From Entomortierella parvispora (taxonomy: Eukaryota > Mortierellomycota > Mortierellomycetes > Mortierellales > Mortierellaceae): DNA of 64,000 bases. Under the pieces are notes generated by a model that worked only from the letters and a program-made list of their open reading frames with translations, made no database searches and was not told the origin of the DNA. Where the stretch lies: contig OY752146.1 of the NCBI GenBank assembly GCA_963573315.1, positions 2,108,001-2,172,000 of the forward strand. Reading direction: 5' to 3'. Shown here piece after piece: positions 35,249 to 46,769 of the stretch (the stretch's first letter is position 1; each line of letters begins with the position of its first letter). The position numbers and the translations under genes are program-made.

Positions 35249-36808
35249 TGGAGTGGATGAAAATGAAGATGGGAGAGAAAAGGATGAGGTATTTGAGACG
35301 ATGGGGGTGAAGGGAGGGAACCCAGCATCTGCCTTTATAGAGTTGCCCAGAGTAACCGGGTGATCTTCGTGTTCCAGTGAGAAGTATAAGGATCTTTCAT
35401 TCTTTCTTCATCATTCAACTGCTTATCTTTCCGTTGCATTTTTTCCTTCGACCTCTTCGAGTCCTGCCTTGATGCTCGACCGTGCGTCTCCTTTTCCACT
35501 CTGTTACTGTTAAGCGTCTCTGATTTTTTGATCTCGTTGCTTTTTCTTTCTTTGTAGACGTTTCCTTTCCAAGTTTCTGCTTCACCCTAGATCCAGCTAT
35601 GCCTTTTCTTTCTATGAGATGTTTTATACCGTCCTTGACCACAGCCCTATGTCTTTCCTTTTTAGAAGCCCTCTTTCTTGTGACCTCATCCTACTGTATC
35701 AATCGGCCGTTGCTACACCAGAATAGACGTGGTCCTGAGAGCCATGCAAAACGATACAATGAGGAGCTGCTGCTGTTATCCACGTCCTGCTCCGCATTTC
35801 CCGTTGGACCGCCATTATCTTCTCCATCCTGTCCCTGCACAGGTGAACTGCCAGCAAGTGTTTTTTCAGAGAGTGTCACTGATAGGTATCCTAGGTGTTG
35901 TTGTTGATGTCACTGGTGTGAGGGCAAGGGATGTATCTTTTCTGTACAGGCCTTTTCCAGCAAACACCAAGTGTCTTGAAATCCACTTTTTCTATGAAGC
36001 GAGTGAGAGTCATGTTATGATACCATTGTGTCTTTACCATTCCTCACGCTCAAGCTTCTCTCATTCATGTTTCTTCAAACACACGTGTTCTTTCATTGTT
36101 TACTTTAAAGGTCGCCTCGTTGCTTTGTTAGTTTCCCCCTCCTGGGATCTTTTGCCTAGGATTTCAGAGTCATCTTCTGCCTCTCTACTCTTCTTCGTTT
36201 TCTCCCCTTCGCGGTTGCTATTACTGTTCCTGGGGTTCTTCTAGATCTCATCTCCCTCATTATTTCTCTGAGTAACAGGCAGGATAGCAATTGGGCAATC
36301 GCGTTTAGGGTTAACGAGCTAACGGGCTAAGTACCACTCTCCGACCCATGTCGCTCTAAGTTGAATGCGCTCGACACATCCTGGTGGCCCCTTTTGCTAG
36401 CTCCCGAGAAGCGTTTACCCATAAAGTGTGTGAGTGCAATTGTGTACTCTCTGCTGTTCTGCAGTTAATGCCTGGTTCCTAAAAAGTAGAGCGCGATACT
36501 GCGGGTGTGTCTGTCCGTCCACTGCGGTTGGGCATGATCCCTGGGCTGCGGGCCAAAGTGAGGACACACAAATTGGCATGCAGGGATCAAAAAGCAGTCC
36601 AGTCACGAGACCGCCGCAGTTCCTTCAATTTTTTCCTTCTGGACAAAGGTGTTGAAAGGAACGACCTCCACCCCCCTTTTGCCCTTTATCCTCACTCTCA
36701 TTCCTTCATTCATTTTGACTACACCACCGCATTTGTTTCATTACTGTTGCATTGTCCTCTCTCTTTCACAGCCCACTGCACCCCAACAACCTAGACAACA
36801 TTAATACA
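35249..36808. other. Divergent intergenic region with possible minus-strand remnant
   Basis: 1.56 kb between the dehydrogenase and SQS1 starts. CT-rich on the + strand at 35400-35600 and 36640-36780. No gene can be firmly called. On the minus strand at about 36240-35415 are charged frames (Lys/Arg/Glu-rich) flanked by plausible splice signals; see the findings. Confidence 0.4.
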
Positions 36809-39800
36809 ATGCCCAAGAGAGGCTCAAGAGGCGGAGGAGGACACCACAGCGGAGGTGCTGGCCGAGGAGGTCGTGGTCGTGGCGGAGGTAGAGGTCGCGG
36901 ACGAGGCCGCGGCGGCGGTGGAGGACAATTCAGGTCAAAGGCTTATGGAGGCTATACCGGCGACTTTTCTGGAGATGGCTTTGCAGACGATGACGACTTT
37001 ATCTCCTTCTCTGGACGTATGTACAATTTTTTGTTCCTTTTATTTTGATGTTTCTGCAACCATGGTCAACACATCCGATCGCCTTTCCGCATTGATACAT
37101 CTGTAGTTAGCCTCCCCTTTTTCCCAGTCTGTCGACAAAAAAGCACTATCCTGATGCTTTTCTTCTTTTTGGATCATCCTAGGAAACCAACGCCGCCAAA
37201 GATCGACAGAAGAGGACATCTACAGAAAGATCCAGGCTGCCAAGGGTCACCGAGGCGCAGGTGGAAATGGTGCTGGTGGATACCGTCCTCCCCCCCCTCC
37301 CCCTAAACAGAACGGCAATGGTAAAAATTCAAAGCACTTCTTTTGGCCTCATCCAGACCATCATCAACAGGCTGGAGCTGCAGGATCGACCTCCTCCTCG
37401 GGCAACAACCAGCGAGGCAAGATCAGGCGGGATCCTGTTCAAGTCATGTTCAACAGAGCCTCTCATTTAACCGATCCATCCATGCAGCACCGCCGGGACA
37501 GGAACGACGACGACGATGATGAGGAGGAGGATGAGGATGATGACGACGATCTGGAGTTTGACAGTGAAGATGAATCAGACAATAGCGACGACGATGATTT
37601 GATCGACCGTGGTCTTGACTCTGGTAAGTGGCCCCTTTGTTTATCGGTCTAGGATTACCGGTTTCCTCAAGGTTGTCTCGATGGCTAATAGCTTTCGTCA
37701 TCTCACTTTCGAACCAGATGACGAGTCGGGAGACGAGATCTTGATGCAACAATTCAACTGGATCGAGGAAGAAACGGATCAGAATCGAAAGAGCGAAGCA
37801 GCTTTGGCCACTCAACAACAGAAATCCAAGGTGCCTGTTGTGTCCGATCTGATCAGCAATAGCGTCGCACCCTTGGAAGCTCTGTCATCCATGACCGTGT
37901 TGGACAGTGCTATGACGCAGTCAGAAGACTTTATGGGTACTCTTGATGATCAACACGATTACGATATGGAGGCGGACGAAATCACCCGGATCTCTCGACC
38001 TCTCTCCGCCCTCAGTACGACCTCTGCAACATCGAACGGGCATCAGAACAAGAAATCAAGAACCTCGGCGACAACGGCGACGATCACTACGGAACATGGC
38101 GTTCAAGCAAACAAGACGACGGTGCCTCTCAGTACTGCTGGTCATGCTGAGGAGGCCACTTCTGCTGGATGGTTTATGGACACGACTACAAACATGGAGA
38201 TGCCTATGGCAGTGCCCGTTGCGGATGATGGAGCCTCCTCCAAGGAGAAGGCTGCAGGGAGCGGAGACGCGCCCCTGTGGTTCATGGACACAACCCCGGA
38301 TCTGAACACTGTTGCAGAGATGATCGAGGAGCAGGAGACATACGTTACCTTGCCGATCGAAGAAGCCCTTGGTTTGCCTCCCAAAAAGAAGGCACACCGA
38401 TCCAAACGCGGAGGCAGGAAAGTGAAGGAGATGAAAGAAAAGCAAAAAGCGAATAAGGAGCTGGTTGTTGGTCATGACGATGATGGACTGATCTACCTAG
38501 ATGAACCAAGCGAGGATGACGACGATGACATGTTGGCTTTGGAGGATTACATACAGGTAAAGCGCCCTACACTTCTTTCAATAGTCGTGCCATTGGTCAA
38601 GAGAAATTGGTATCTAATTCATTTCGGATTTGCGATGAACTTTAGAACACAATGGATCCAGACAACCCTGATGGCTTTAGTTCCTTGCTCGGAGCCCTCA
38701 AGGGACTTCACTCTGGTGGCATGGGCCACTCGAACAACTTGGGCGGCCAGGACGCTGATGATTCTGACTATGAACAACAGGGATCTGAGGATGACAGTGA
38801 TGATTTCGACTTTGAGGCCGACTACAACGATGGGTATAAAAAGCTCAACATTTCAAAGGTTTCGGCCTCTGTCAAGGACAAGCGCAAGAACAGAAAGGCC
38901 GACGATCTGCTGAGAGAGGAGCTGGAGGATTTGATGCCTCTTTGGCGATCGGGTGCGCTGGAAGAGGGCGAGGGACAACCCCGGAATAGCAACAAGGCCA
39001 GAAGGGCCAAGGGCTATGATACCTATGTCCTCGACGAGTCTGATGAAGAGTTTTTGGCCGGTGTCTCTGGAAGAGGAAACAAGAAGAAGAACAAGAACAA
39101 GAAGGAGTTCCATGGTGGCAGTTTCGAATCTCTTATGGAGATCAACAGGTACGGAAGCTCTGGATTCCCTTCTTGCTGAACACTCAAATGACCCGACTCT
39201 TAACACTTCACTTTTAAATCATGTCCACGTAGAGCTATCGAGGACTTTGTCAACGACAGGACGGTGGATAACATCAGCCTTCCACCGATGCCCAAGCCAT
39301 TGCGGCGCAAGGTGCATCTGTTGTGCAATCACTACAATCTCCGTTCGCAAAGTATGGGTTCTGGCAAGCGTAGGTTTCCAGTCTTGATCAAGACCGATCG
39401 TACCCGGATGCCCGTCAACCCTATGAATGTGAATCGACTTTTGCAGCAGTCTGAGAACGAAATCAAGTCGAGCTTGCAGCAGATCTTGCAATCACAGGGT
39501 CGCGGCAACAGGAACTCACCTGGAGGTCCTCCTCCCTCCTCCAAGTTCAACAAGGGCAAGGCCCGTGGAGGTGGTGGCGGATCAATGGCTGCACCTCATG
39601 GAACTGTGGTGGGTGCGGAGGCGTCAGCCATCTCGACTGAGAACTTAGGCCATCGCATGCTCTCCAAGATGGGATGGTCTCCTGGCGTGGGTCTTGGTGC
39701 CTCGGGCGAGGGTATCACCCAGCCGATCGAGGCAGTCATGCGCGCCAAACGTAGAGGTCTTGGCCATGGAGAATACGGTGTCTGTCATCAAGAAAAATGA
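36809..39800 (+). CDS. SQS1: R3H and G-patch protein Sqs1
   Basis: Exons are 36809-37016, 37183-37623, 37718-38556, 38646-39148 and 39233-39800, giving 852 residues. Sqs1/Pfa1 is a cofactor of the DEAH helicase Prp43 in ribosome biogenesis and splicing. The N-terminus is an Arg-Gly-Gly region (MPKRGSRGGGG), followed by acidic and poly-Asp stretches, then the conserved FNWIEEE region. The C-terminus has an R3H domain (AIEDFVNDRTVDNISLPPM, LRRKVHLLCNHYNL, matching the RxxxH pattern) and a G-patch (NLGHRMLSKMGWSPGVGLG, then EGITQPIEAVMRAKRRGLG). The order RGG, acidic, R3H, G-patch is diagnostic. It is convergent with the Fanzor pseudogene, 101 bp away. Confidence 0.92.
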
Positions 39801-39901
39801 AAAGTAAACAAATTAAGTGACTTGTTTAGGCTTGGAGTAATAAAAATGACAAGAATCTGCAACAATTTCATCTGAGTGTACTTACGTAATCTAGGCTACA
39901 C

Positions 39902-42900
39902 CTAGTTCGTCGCAGCATCGGTTGGATGTGACTCGGAAGGTTGTGTCCCGGTCGTCAAGGAGCCGGTGCTGGAGAGTGGGCGCGACCACGATCGCTTGGT
40001 GGTGGTGGTGGTGAAAGGGGGGAGAGTGCTTCGTTCAGGCGAGGTGAGCTGCGAGTAGCCCGCGATGGCGATGTTGAGGGCCGCGTTGCTGTCACGACCT
40101 CTGATGGTGTATCCACAGCGGTGTGATATGCATTCCGAATTGGTACATTCCACCGCTCCGTTCAGTTGGACAAGCTTCATGGTCCCCTTCTGCATCCTGC
40201 GGGCTCGAGCGAGTCTCGTGGGCTTAAAACAGAAGGGACATGTCCTTGATGAGTTGTGCTCGTTCGTCTTGCAGACAGGTCCGTGGTGCATGTGTCTATG
40301 CGGGATCTCGTTTCCACCCATTCGTCGGTTTCCCTTCAAACGCGATCCAACCCCCATACCTGCTGCTCCGTGAAGAAACAGTGGAATAACTCGAGGCAGA
40401 GACCGTGGACAGTTCTTGATGTGCTTCAGGACGAGACGTTTCTTTGTCGGAGCCGACGGGTCTCTTATCAGCTCAGGTCTATGATGGGTGTTGCATGAAG
40501 AGCAGAAGCCGTTGCTTTGGATCCGGGCATGCGACAGGGGTGCCGCTGCTGCTGCCGATAACAACGATGACGACTCAGGCAAAGGCTCCATCGGCGTTTG
40601 ATTACCTATTTGTTTTCATGGAAAAAATAAATAAATAAAGAAATTATTGAGCTGAAGGATTGACTTGATGGAAGGAGCTTATCAATGTTCGAGCCTTGGA
40701 CTTACTCTGACCCAGCTTTCTGAAGACTTGTCGTTCTTTGGACGCCACATGGTCGTATGTCCGCTTGAGTCGTCGTGAAACGTTGCGACTCGTCCTGGCC
40801 ATGCTTCTGGATTGCTCGAAAGCTCGGACCTTGTCTTCGGCATCCCGTCGGCATATAGCCGCCTTCTTCATGTCGGCAACCGTGTTTGCCCTATGGGATG
40901 ACTTGGTCCCCAGTTCGTTATATATGGACTGGATATCCTGATGTTTTTCTAGTACCTTTTTCCTGCTTTTGGCTTGCCTCGTAAGTCCGGACAAATGACG
41001 GATATGGGCAACCGTAGTCTTGTGCGTCTTGGGAATCCTGATTTGAGCGAGAGCCACCTTCCTGCTGACCTTCAGCGCCTCTTCAAAGTCGGCCTGATCT
41101 GTAACAGCCTCAGGTGGGTCTTCAGACTCTTCCGACAACAAGTGGAAGCGGTTTTGGAGCTTGATGAGAGTCGACTCTGGCACAACCACAGTCTCAAACA
41201 GAGTCTTTGCACCTGGGTCAGTCCCTCCTGGAACCAGTCCGATCTCACGATTACCGTTTCTCTGATTGTTTTCCTCGATGTCCTTCTTGAGTTGGCTGAT
41301 GCATGTGGCCTCCACATAGTCCATGGATCCAGGCCGTGCTCCGTGTGGCTGTGAGCTGTAAGGAGACTTGGTTGATTCCGATGAACTCACCCCACTAGTA
41401 GGCACGCCTGTGCTAGTGGAACTACCACTGGCGCTGGCACTGGATGAGGATGAAGCCTTTGCAACCGCCTTGCCCTTACCCTTGGAGCCACCACGCGACG
41501 TCGTCGAGGCTGTGGAGGTATGTTTCTTGTCTCTTGCATACTTTTGAAGGGCGTACTTTTCCTCCTTGATATTCTTGATCTCGAGGCGAAGGGGAATAGT
41601 TTCCGCTAGTATTCCATGGACATGGCGTCGCTGATCGTCCAATTTCTTGTAGGCCGCTTCTTTAGCATTCGCAATGCTCGAGTTGAGATCAAGGTCAGTG
41701 TGGTCAACGCCCACATCCATCTCTCCCTCCATGTCCTGACCAGTGTCCAAGTCCATCTGGGCCGACGTATCCACGTTGGATGTGGGGATGTCTCCATCGT
41801 CAACATCCATGGAACAAGTGGTGGGCCGCGAGTGTTCCTGCAAGCTTCTATAGTTCTTGCTTAATTGATTTTGTATGAGCTTCTGTTTTGCAGCAGAGCG
41901 ATTGTGTTGTCCAAGTATTCGTGTTTTCTCCTTCAAAATCTCTTCCAACTCTTTGGCACGCTTTTTTGCATCATCAACCGTTATCCCATATTGAGCGAGC
42001 TCCTGCTGACGGGTGAGATGCTTGGAACCCGATGATGGCTGGATGTGCTTTTTCTTTTTCTCGGACCAAACATCTTTTACCGAGTCAGTGTTAGTCTTTG
42101 AGCCTAGGATTTGAACCGTCCACGGATCAACGTATTGGAATCTAAAGGAGGTAGGGGTTAGTTTTCAGTTCTCAGGTTGAATACCGCGCAAGCAGGATAG
42201 TGTTTCCTACCTATCTTCAAATCGAAGGTGATGTTGTCTGCAAATATCATTGACGAGCCCCAGGTCAAAAAAGGCGCCAAGGATGGCTGTCTCGTTTTTT
42301 TGGCGCGGTCCACGTAAGAGATCACCATTCCGTTGCTTTTGACATCGAATTGCTGTTTTTCTGTTGAACACAGCACCTCGCAGACCCCAGTGACATTCAA
42401 TGCCAGCGGATGCCTCTTCCCGCAAGAGGCGACTGGGAACAGTTTTCGAGTAAAGTCCGAAAATCCCATTGCCCGTAACAGCGTGTTTGCCAGAAAGCAG
42501 AATGGTCCCAAGACCAGGATGTGCACAAGCAACTTGTTTTCGTCATCTATCTTCGGGGTATAGGGCCTGAGCTGGTTCACAATGTCGACGACCACGTTGA
42601 TCTCGACGTCGGTGAACGTTTCCGCCTCATAGAGGTGATCTCGGACATCGTTAGGCGTGATCTGGTCAAGACAGTTGGCTGTGTTGGATTTGTCAAGCAG
42701 GAGACAAGTCACAGCCTCTAAGCCCCGAAGATGCTTTGCGCTTGGTTCACGGTCTGGCTCGGGGGCTAACTCAGGGGCGGGGGCATCTACTAGAAGCCGA
42801 GGTTATTATAAGACCAGTAAACTTGAGAGGCATCTAATGCAATGTTATTCATACCATCAACACTGGTATCCTGTTCGGCTTCCGACATTTCTTGAGCGCA

Positions 42901-45705
42901 ATCAGCACCCACACGTATATCCTCTTCTACCGCCTCTAGAAAGCCGTCGTCCTCGTCTGGAAAGTCGTCCTGGTCAAGATAATCTCGGTCGTCCTCCTCT
43001 TGCGCCAACTCCACGATATCCGCATCGGATGTTACATTGTCGCCTTGGCTGATCTCCTCGGTGGTGGTGGTGGTGGTGGCGGGGACCCCGCCCATGATAT
43101 CCGCGTCGGCATCTTGAATCTTTCTATTGGTTTCCTTGAGCATGCGAAAGACACTTCGGACTCTGGTAACCCAGGACTTGTCTCCAGACAGATCCGCTGG
43201 TTCTTCCAACACCAAGTTGTTGCCATCCCAAGTCCGCGCACAGCCGGTAATGGCATCATCCAGCTGAACAAGGAGCCTCTTTCGTGCACATATATGAGCT
43301 TTTCGGCGCACGTACGGACTTCCCAATTTCTTGGCTGCTTGCGAGGCCTTGTTTTCTGCACGCCTTTTCTTCTGATCCCGGTATCGTTGCTCTCCGAGCG
43401 GTCGAAGGTGGATTCGCAGCAAATAACGGACAACTGCTCGTTTGAGGTCGAGATACATCTTTACCTTCCACATGTTTTGGTAATTGGTGGCCATAGTCTT
43501 GATGTGCTCTAGCCGCGAGAGAGACATGCCTTTTGGACATGTGGCATTTGTGATATATCGAGCGTGCGTTCCATTGCTCTCGAATAAAGGCGGCCATCTT
43601 GCTCCACAGGGGGTGGGTCGATGCATTCAGGGACAAACACTCGCCGTCAGGAGATCGTGGACGTTTGGAGCCTGCGGACTGAGTTACTCCTAGAGAGCTC
43701 GGACCAGCTTCGTCATCAAAGTGATTATCCTTTTCAGCGTCTTCGTATTGTTCCTCGTCGTCCATGTTTTCTGGGCCCGAGTCTTCTTCGATGTTGATCC
43801 GCTTCTGCTTCTTGTTCGACTTGGACTTCTTACCGTGGTCATCCTCGACTAGCCGAGCAGCGATATACTGAATACATTCATGAGAAAACAGGCCTTGTCT
43901 ATCCTTTTCGTCTTGCGATCTCTTAGCATCCTCGTGGCAATATCTCCTCACGTTGGACTGGAAGTCATCTGGTACCAAGGACACTTTGATGGAAGGAGTC
44001 TTTTGAAGATCTGCATCGCGGATCTCAAAGGCCTCTGGGAGGATCTCTCGAATGTTGAACTCGTTGGAAGAGCGTTGATCGGACTGGAATTCTCCTTGAA
44101 TGACCTGTGAATGAGACGAGATGGGGGGTAATTAGAGGCAATGTCTTTATCTCATCGTGGTATCAACATAACGGAGCTTTAATAACTTACTCCAAGTTGA
44201 GCCATCATCATCGCCATTCGGAGCTCTTCAATATGCGACGACATCTGCGCTTGCTTGGTGTCCAATATCTTGGTGATTCTATCCGAATCTTGGCGTAAAA
44301 AGTCTTTTCGAAGGATGTTGCGGAGCGTTACTGACACAGTGCGTAGCTGCACATCTGGGATTTTTTCCTTTGGAGCATCGTTCTTTTTGGACCGATCCTT
44401 CTTGATGGATTCGTCCCATAGCTCATCGAAATGATCCTCGACGACCCGAGAGAATTCGTGGAAAGGTTTCCAGTCTTGTTTTTTCATATTTTCCATCTTA
44501 TGTGAAACATCAGCCGCGGTCCATGTGCCTGGGGCCATACCATGGTCGGGTTCTATACTGGAAGTCGTCGCCGCCATGACACCTCTGGGGATCCTGAGGC
44601 TTTTCAGCAAAGATGTCTTTTTCTTGTCGCCTTTTGACCTTAGAAACTCCTCATTTGCAGCCTTGTCTTTGAGCGCCTTTACGGCCTCTTTTTCAACTTC
44701 TTTCGACAAATGGTCAAGACTAATAAAGAAAAGAGAGAGAGACAGGTTTTTCATAAGGTGGTTTTTCCTGTGTGCGTAAACGAACATGAACTTGTAAGAA
44801 ACGTACCACTCTTTCTGTAGTGCTGATAATGCACACTCCAACTTGAGTTCGGGAAATCCGGGTTTCTGATTCTTCTTCTTTTCTGATCTAAACCGTGCAA
44901 GTTCAGGACCCGGTGGATTCTGCGGTTGGTTCTGAGGTGGATACTGTGGCAGATTCTGTTGTTGGTTCTGAGGTGGATTTTGTGGTGAATTTTGAGGTAG
45001 CGCCTTTAGACGACACATCGGAAGGTTTGAGCAAGCGAGGGGGGCGTATGTTGAGACTTGATCATACGAGTTTCCAATATGTAAAATCCCGATAAACCGA
45101 GAGGGCAAATTTGCTGCTGGTTGATACACCTGCGTACGCGATCGCGTGGATGGTATGATAATGGCGATGCTGAGGATTTCGGCAAGACGTCGAAGCAAAA
45201 GTCTTGTTGGAGGGAGGTCAATGTATTCGGTGGTCTCGCTGTGGACACTGATGCTGAACTTTGTCCCCAGAGTTCGGTTTAAAGCCCCTGTAATTAATGC
45301 AGCCAGAGAGAGAGACTCATCCTGAGCAACAGGGTCATCCTGGACACCAAGACCATAGGTCTCCTGAAGCACCTGTAGGGTGAGATCGACCTTTTCGTTC
45401 CTAGGCAATGGTACAGGTTCAGCGCTAACGCTCTCCAGACGGCGCTTCAGTCGCGATCGTTGTTTGGCTCATGACGCAGACATTCACTAGCTCGAGTCAA
45501 GAACTCGCCATCGTCCACGAAGGAGATGATGAACTACAAATGAGCCGTCATTCATTAGTTCCTCATGTAATCCTTTTGTTTGCGAATGTAGAAACATCAT
45601 TCAAGGGAGCCTTACTTTTTGGTTCGATTCTGCTATTCTCAACTGGTTGACAGTTATTTCGACGGGGTCGTCCTCAAGTATTTGGTCGTAGTCGTCAGAT
45701 TCCAT
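39902..45705 (-). pseudogene. Fanzor (eukaryotic TnpB-like nuclease), three frame breaks
   Basis: Exons (minus) are 45705-45616, 45533-44807, 44719-44191, 44104-42855, 42789-42211, 42141-40706 and 40605-39902. Fanzors are OMEGA RNA-guided DNA nucleases carried by eukaryotic mobile elements. The last two exons hold the nuclease: a RuvC-I Asp in GGTDPGAKT (about 41205-41225), GAAGMGVGSRLKGNRR, a four-Cys zinc finger (TCPFC, then CTNSEC) and RuvC-III GRDSNAALNI (about 40070-40100). Upstream exons match the long Fanzor N-terminal region (LTLQVLQETYGLGVQ, FTDVEINVVVDIV). Frame is lost at about 45455-45475, at 43551-43566 and in a T7 run at 42295-42301; each needs one base. Introns and catalytic residues are otherwise intact, so decay looks recent. 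The 87-bp intron at 44806-44720 has no in-frame stop. Confidence 0.85.
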
Positions 45706-45796
45706 GGTTGGTGGGAGTGGAGTGCTGGTATGGGGTTGTGTGCGAAGGATGAAGAGTCTACCGGACCACATACCGCGCCTTTTGTTTGACGCGAAC

Positions 45797-46136
45797 TAGT
45801 CTCGCCACCAGCCCCTCGCTCCGTGACTTCGAACGATGTTCTTGGACTCCACGAGGGTCTGGTTCACAATCCGGTCTTGTTGGCACGGATGGTCGTAAAA
45901 ATATAAAAGGAAATTGGTACTTGTTTTGCATGGAGCACAAACAAGGTTTGACCTTGCGAGGGGTTGCACAATCAAAAATTTCCAGCAGGCAGGATGCCTT
46001 TTACATTGCTTTTGTTCACCTTCCTTTTATATTTTTACGACCATCCGTGCCAACAAGACCGGATTGTGAACCAGACCCTCGTGGAGTCCAAGAACATCGT
46101 TCGAAGTCACGGAGCGAGGGGCTGGTGGCGAGACTA
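45797..46136. mobile_element. Mutator-type MITE with perfect 116-bp TIRs
   Basis: The arms 45797-45912 and 46021-46136 are exact inverted copies of 116 bp, starting TAGTCTCGCCACCAGCCCCT. The 108-bp centre (45913-46020) has no coding capacity. Both ends are flanked by the same 9-bp GACGCGAAC (45788-45796 and 46137-46145), a target-site duplication. Long TIRs with a 9-bp duplication are the hallmark of Mutator-like elements, so this is a non-autonomous MULE derivative. Arm identity implies recent insertion. It lies 92 bp upstream of the Fanzor start codon and may split its promoter. Confidence 0.9.
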
Positions 46137-46207
46137 GACGCGAACGGCTCTTTCATTAAGGGGCCAATCTGTCATTGCGACGCGTGGGCATGGTGACCGG
46201 AAAAAGA

Positions 46208-46436
46208 GGGCGGGCGAGCCCGTTTGCTACTCGGTCTAAGGCGCCAAGTCCCCTTAGCGTAGTAAACAAAGCTTCCAGAGATAGTGCTGTGAGGTTGACG
46301 GTTCGATCTCAGCTTGGTGCGCCCTCGAACGAACAAACAAACACCACGTAACATACGTAGACACATCCACTGCCACGCCATCGATTCTTAGTTTACGAAC
46401 AATAAAAATTCGATGAACCAAAAAAAAAAAAAAAAA
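46208..46436 (+). mobile_element. tRNA-derived SINE with A17 tail
   Basis: A 229-bp unit ending in 17 A residues (46420-46436) is bounded by a 13-bp direct repeat GACCGGAAAAAGA (46195-46207 and 46437-46449), the target-site duplication typical of LINE-driven insertion. The head has an A-box-like stretch at about 46225-46246 (TTGCTACTCGGTCTAAGGCG, close to the D-arm of Leu/Ser class II tRNAs), a second A-box match TAGCGTAGT at 46255, and a B box GGTTCGATC at 46300-46308. The body after 46322 is not tRNA-like. There is no coding potential. Confidence 0.82.
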
Positions 46437-46769
46437 GACCGGAAAAAGAATCGTGCCTGCTCAAAGAGGTCCTCATCGGAAGAATCAAAGTTCTTTGTAC
46501 TGTACCACAAAGAGGAGAACGCGGCCTTTTTTCCCTCAGTCCTGGACAATCGTCGTTTTTGTCATTTTCTGAGAGCTGGACCATGACTGCTGTACTACTT
46601 CGCGCTATTTTTTCCGTAGAATTGTGAAAATCTGTGGAATCATTCGCGAGGAAGGTCTGACACCACAGGCCATCATGAAGACCCTGGCTGTGATATAAAT
46701 TTATTACTTGTTCTTCTGTCATCTTTATTCCTTACTATCCTTCTTCAATCATCTCCCCATATTTCAACA
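46437..46769. other. Intergenic spacer after the SINE
   Basis: It begins with the right copy of the SINE target duplication. I see no gene; pyrimidine-rich sequence precedes the start at 46770. Confidence 0.45.

Noticed and set aside
35599-36244. + strand frames at 35599-35907 and 35729-36244, the first with a signal-peptide-like start
   Set aside because: Cys/Ser/Leu/Phe-rich reading of pyrimidine DNA with no domain; the minus strand over the same bases looks more protein-like.
36300-36320. TTAGGG telomere-like motif
   Set aside because: A single copy only, with no array.
46240-46322. Functional tRNA gene
   Set aside because: A and B boxes are present, but the T-arm stem mispairs and no clean 7-bp acceptor stem or cloverleaf forms. 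The 13-bp duplication and A-tail make it the head of a SINE.
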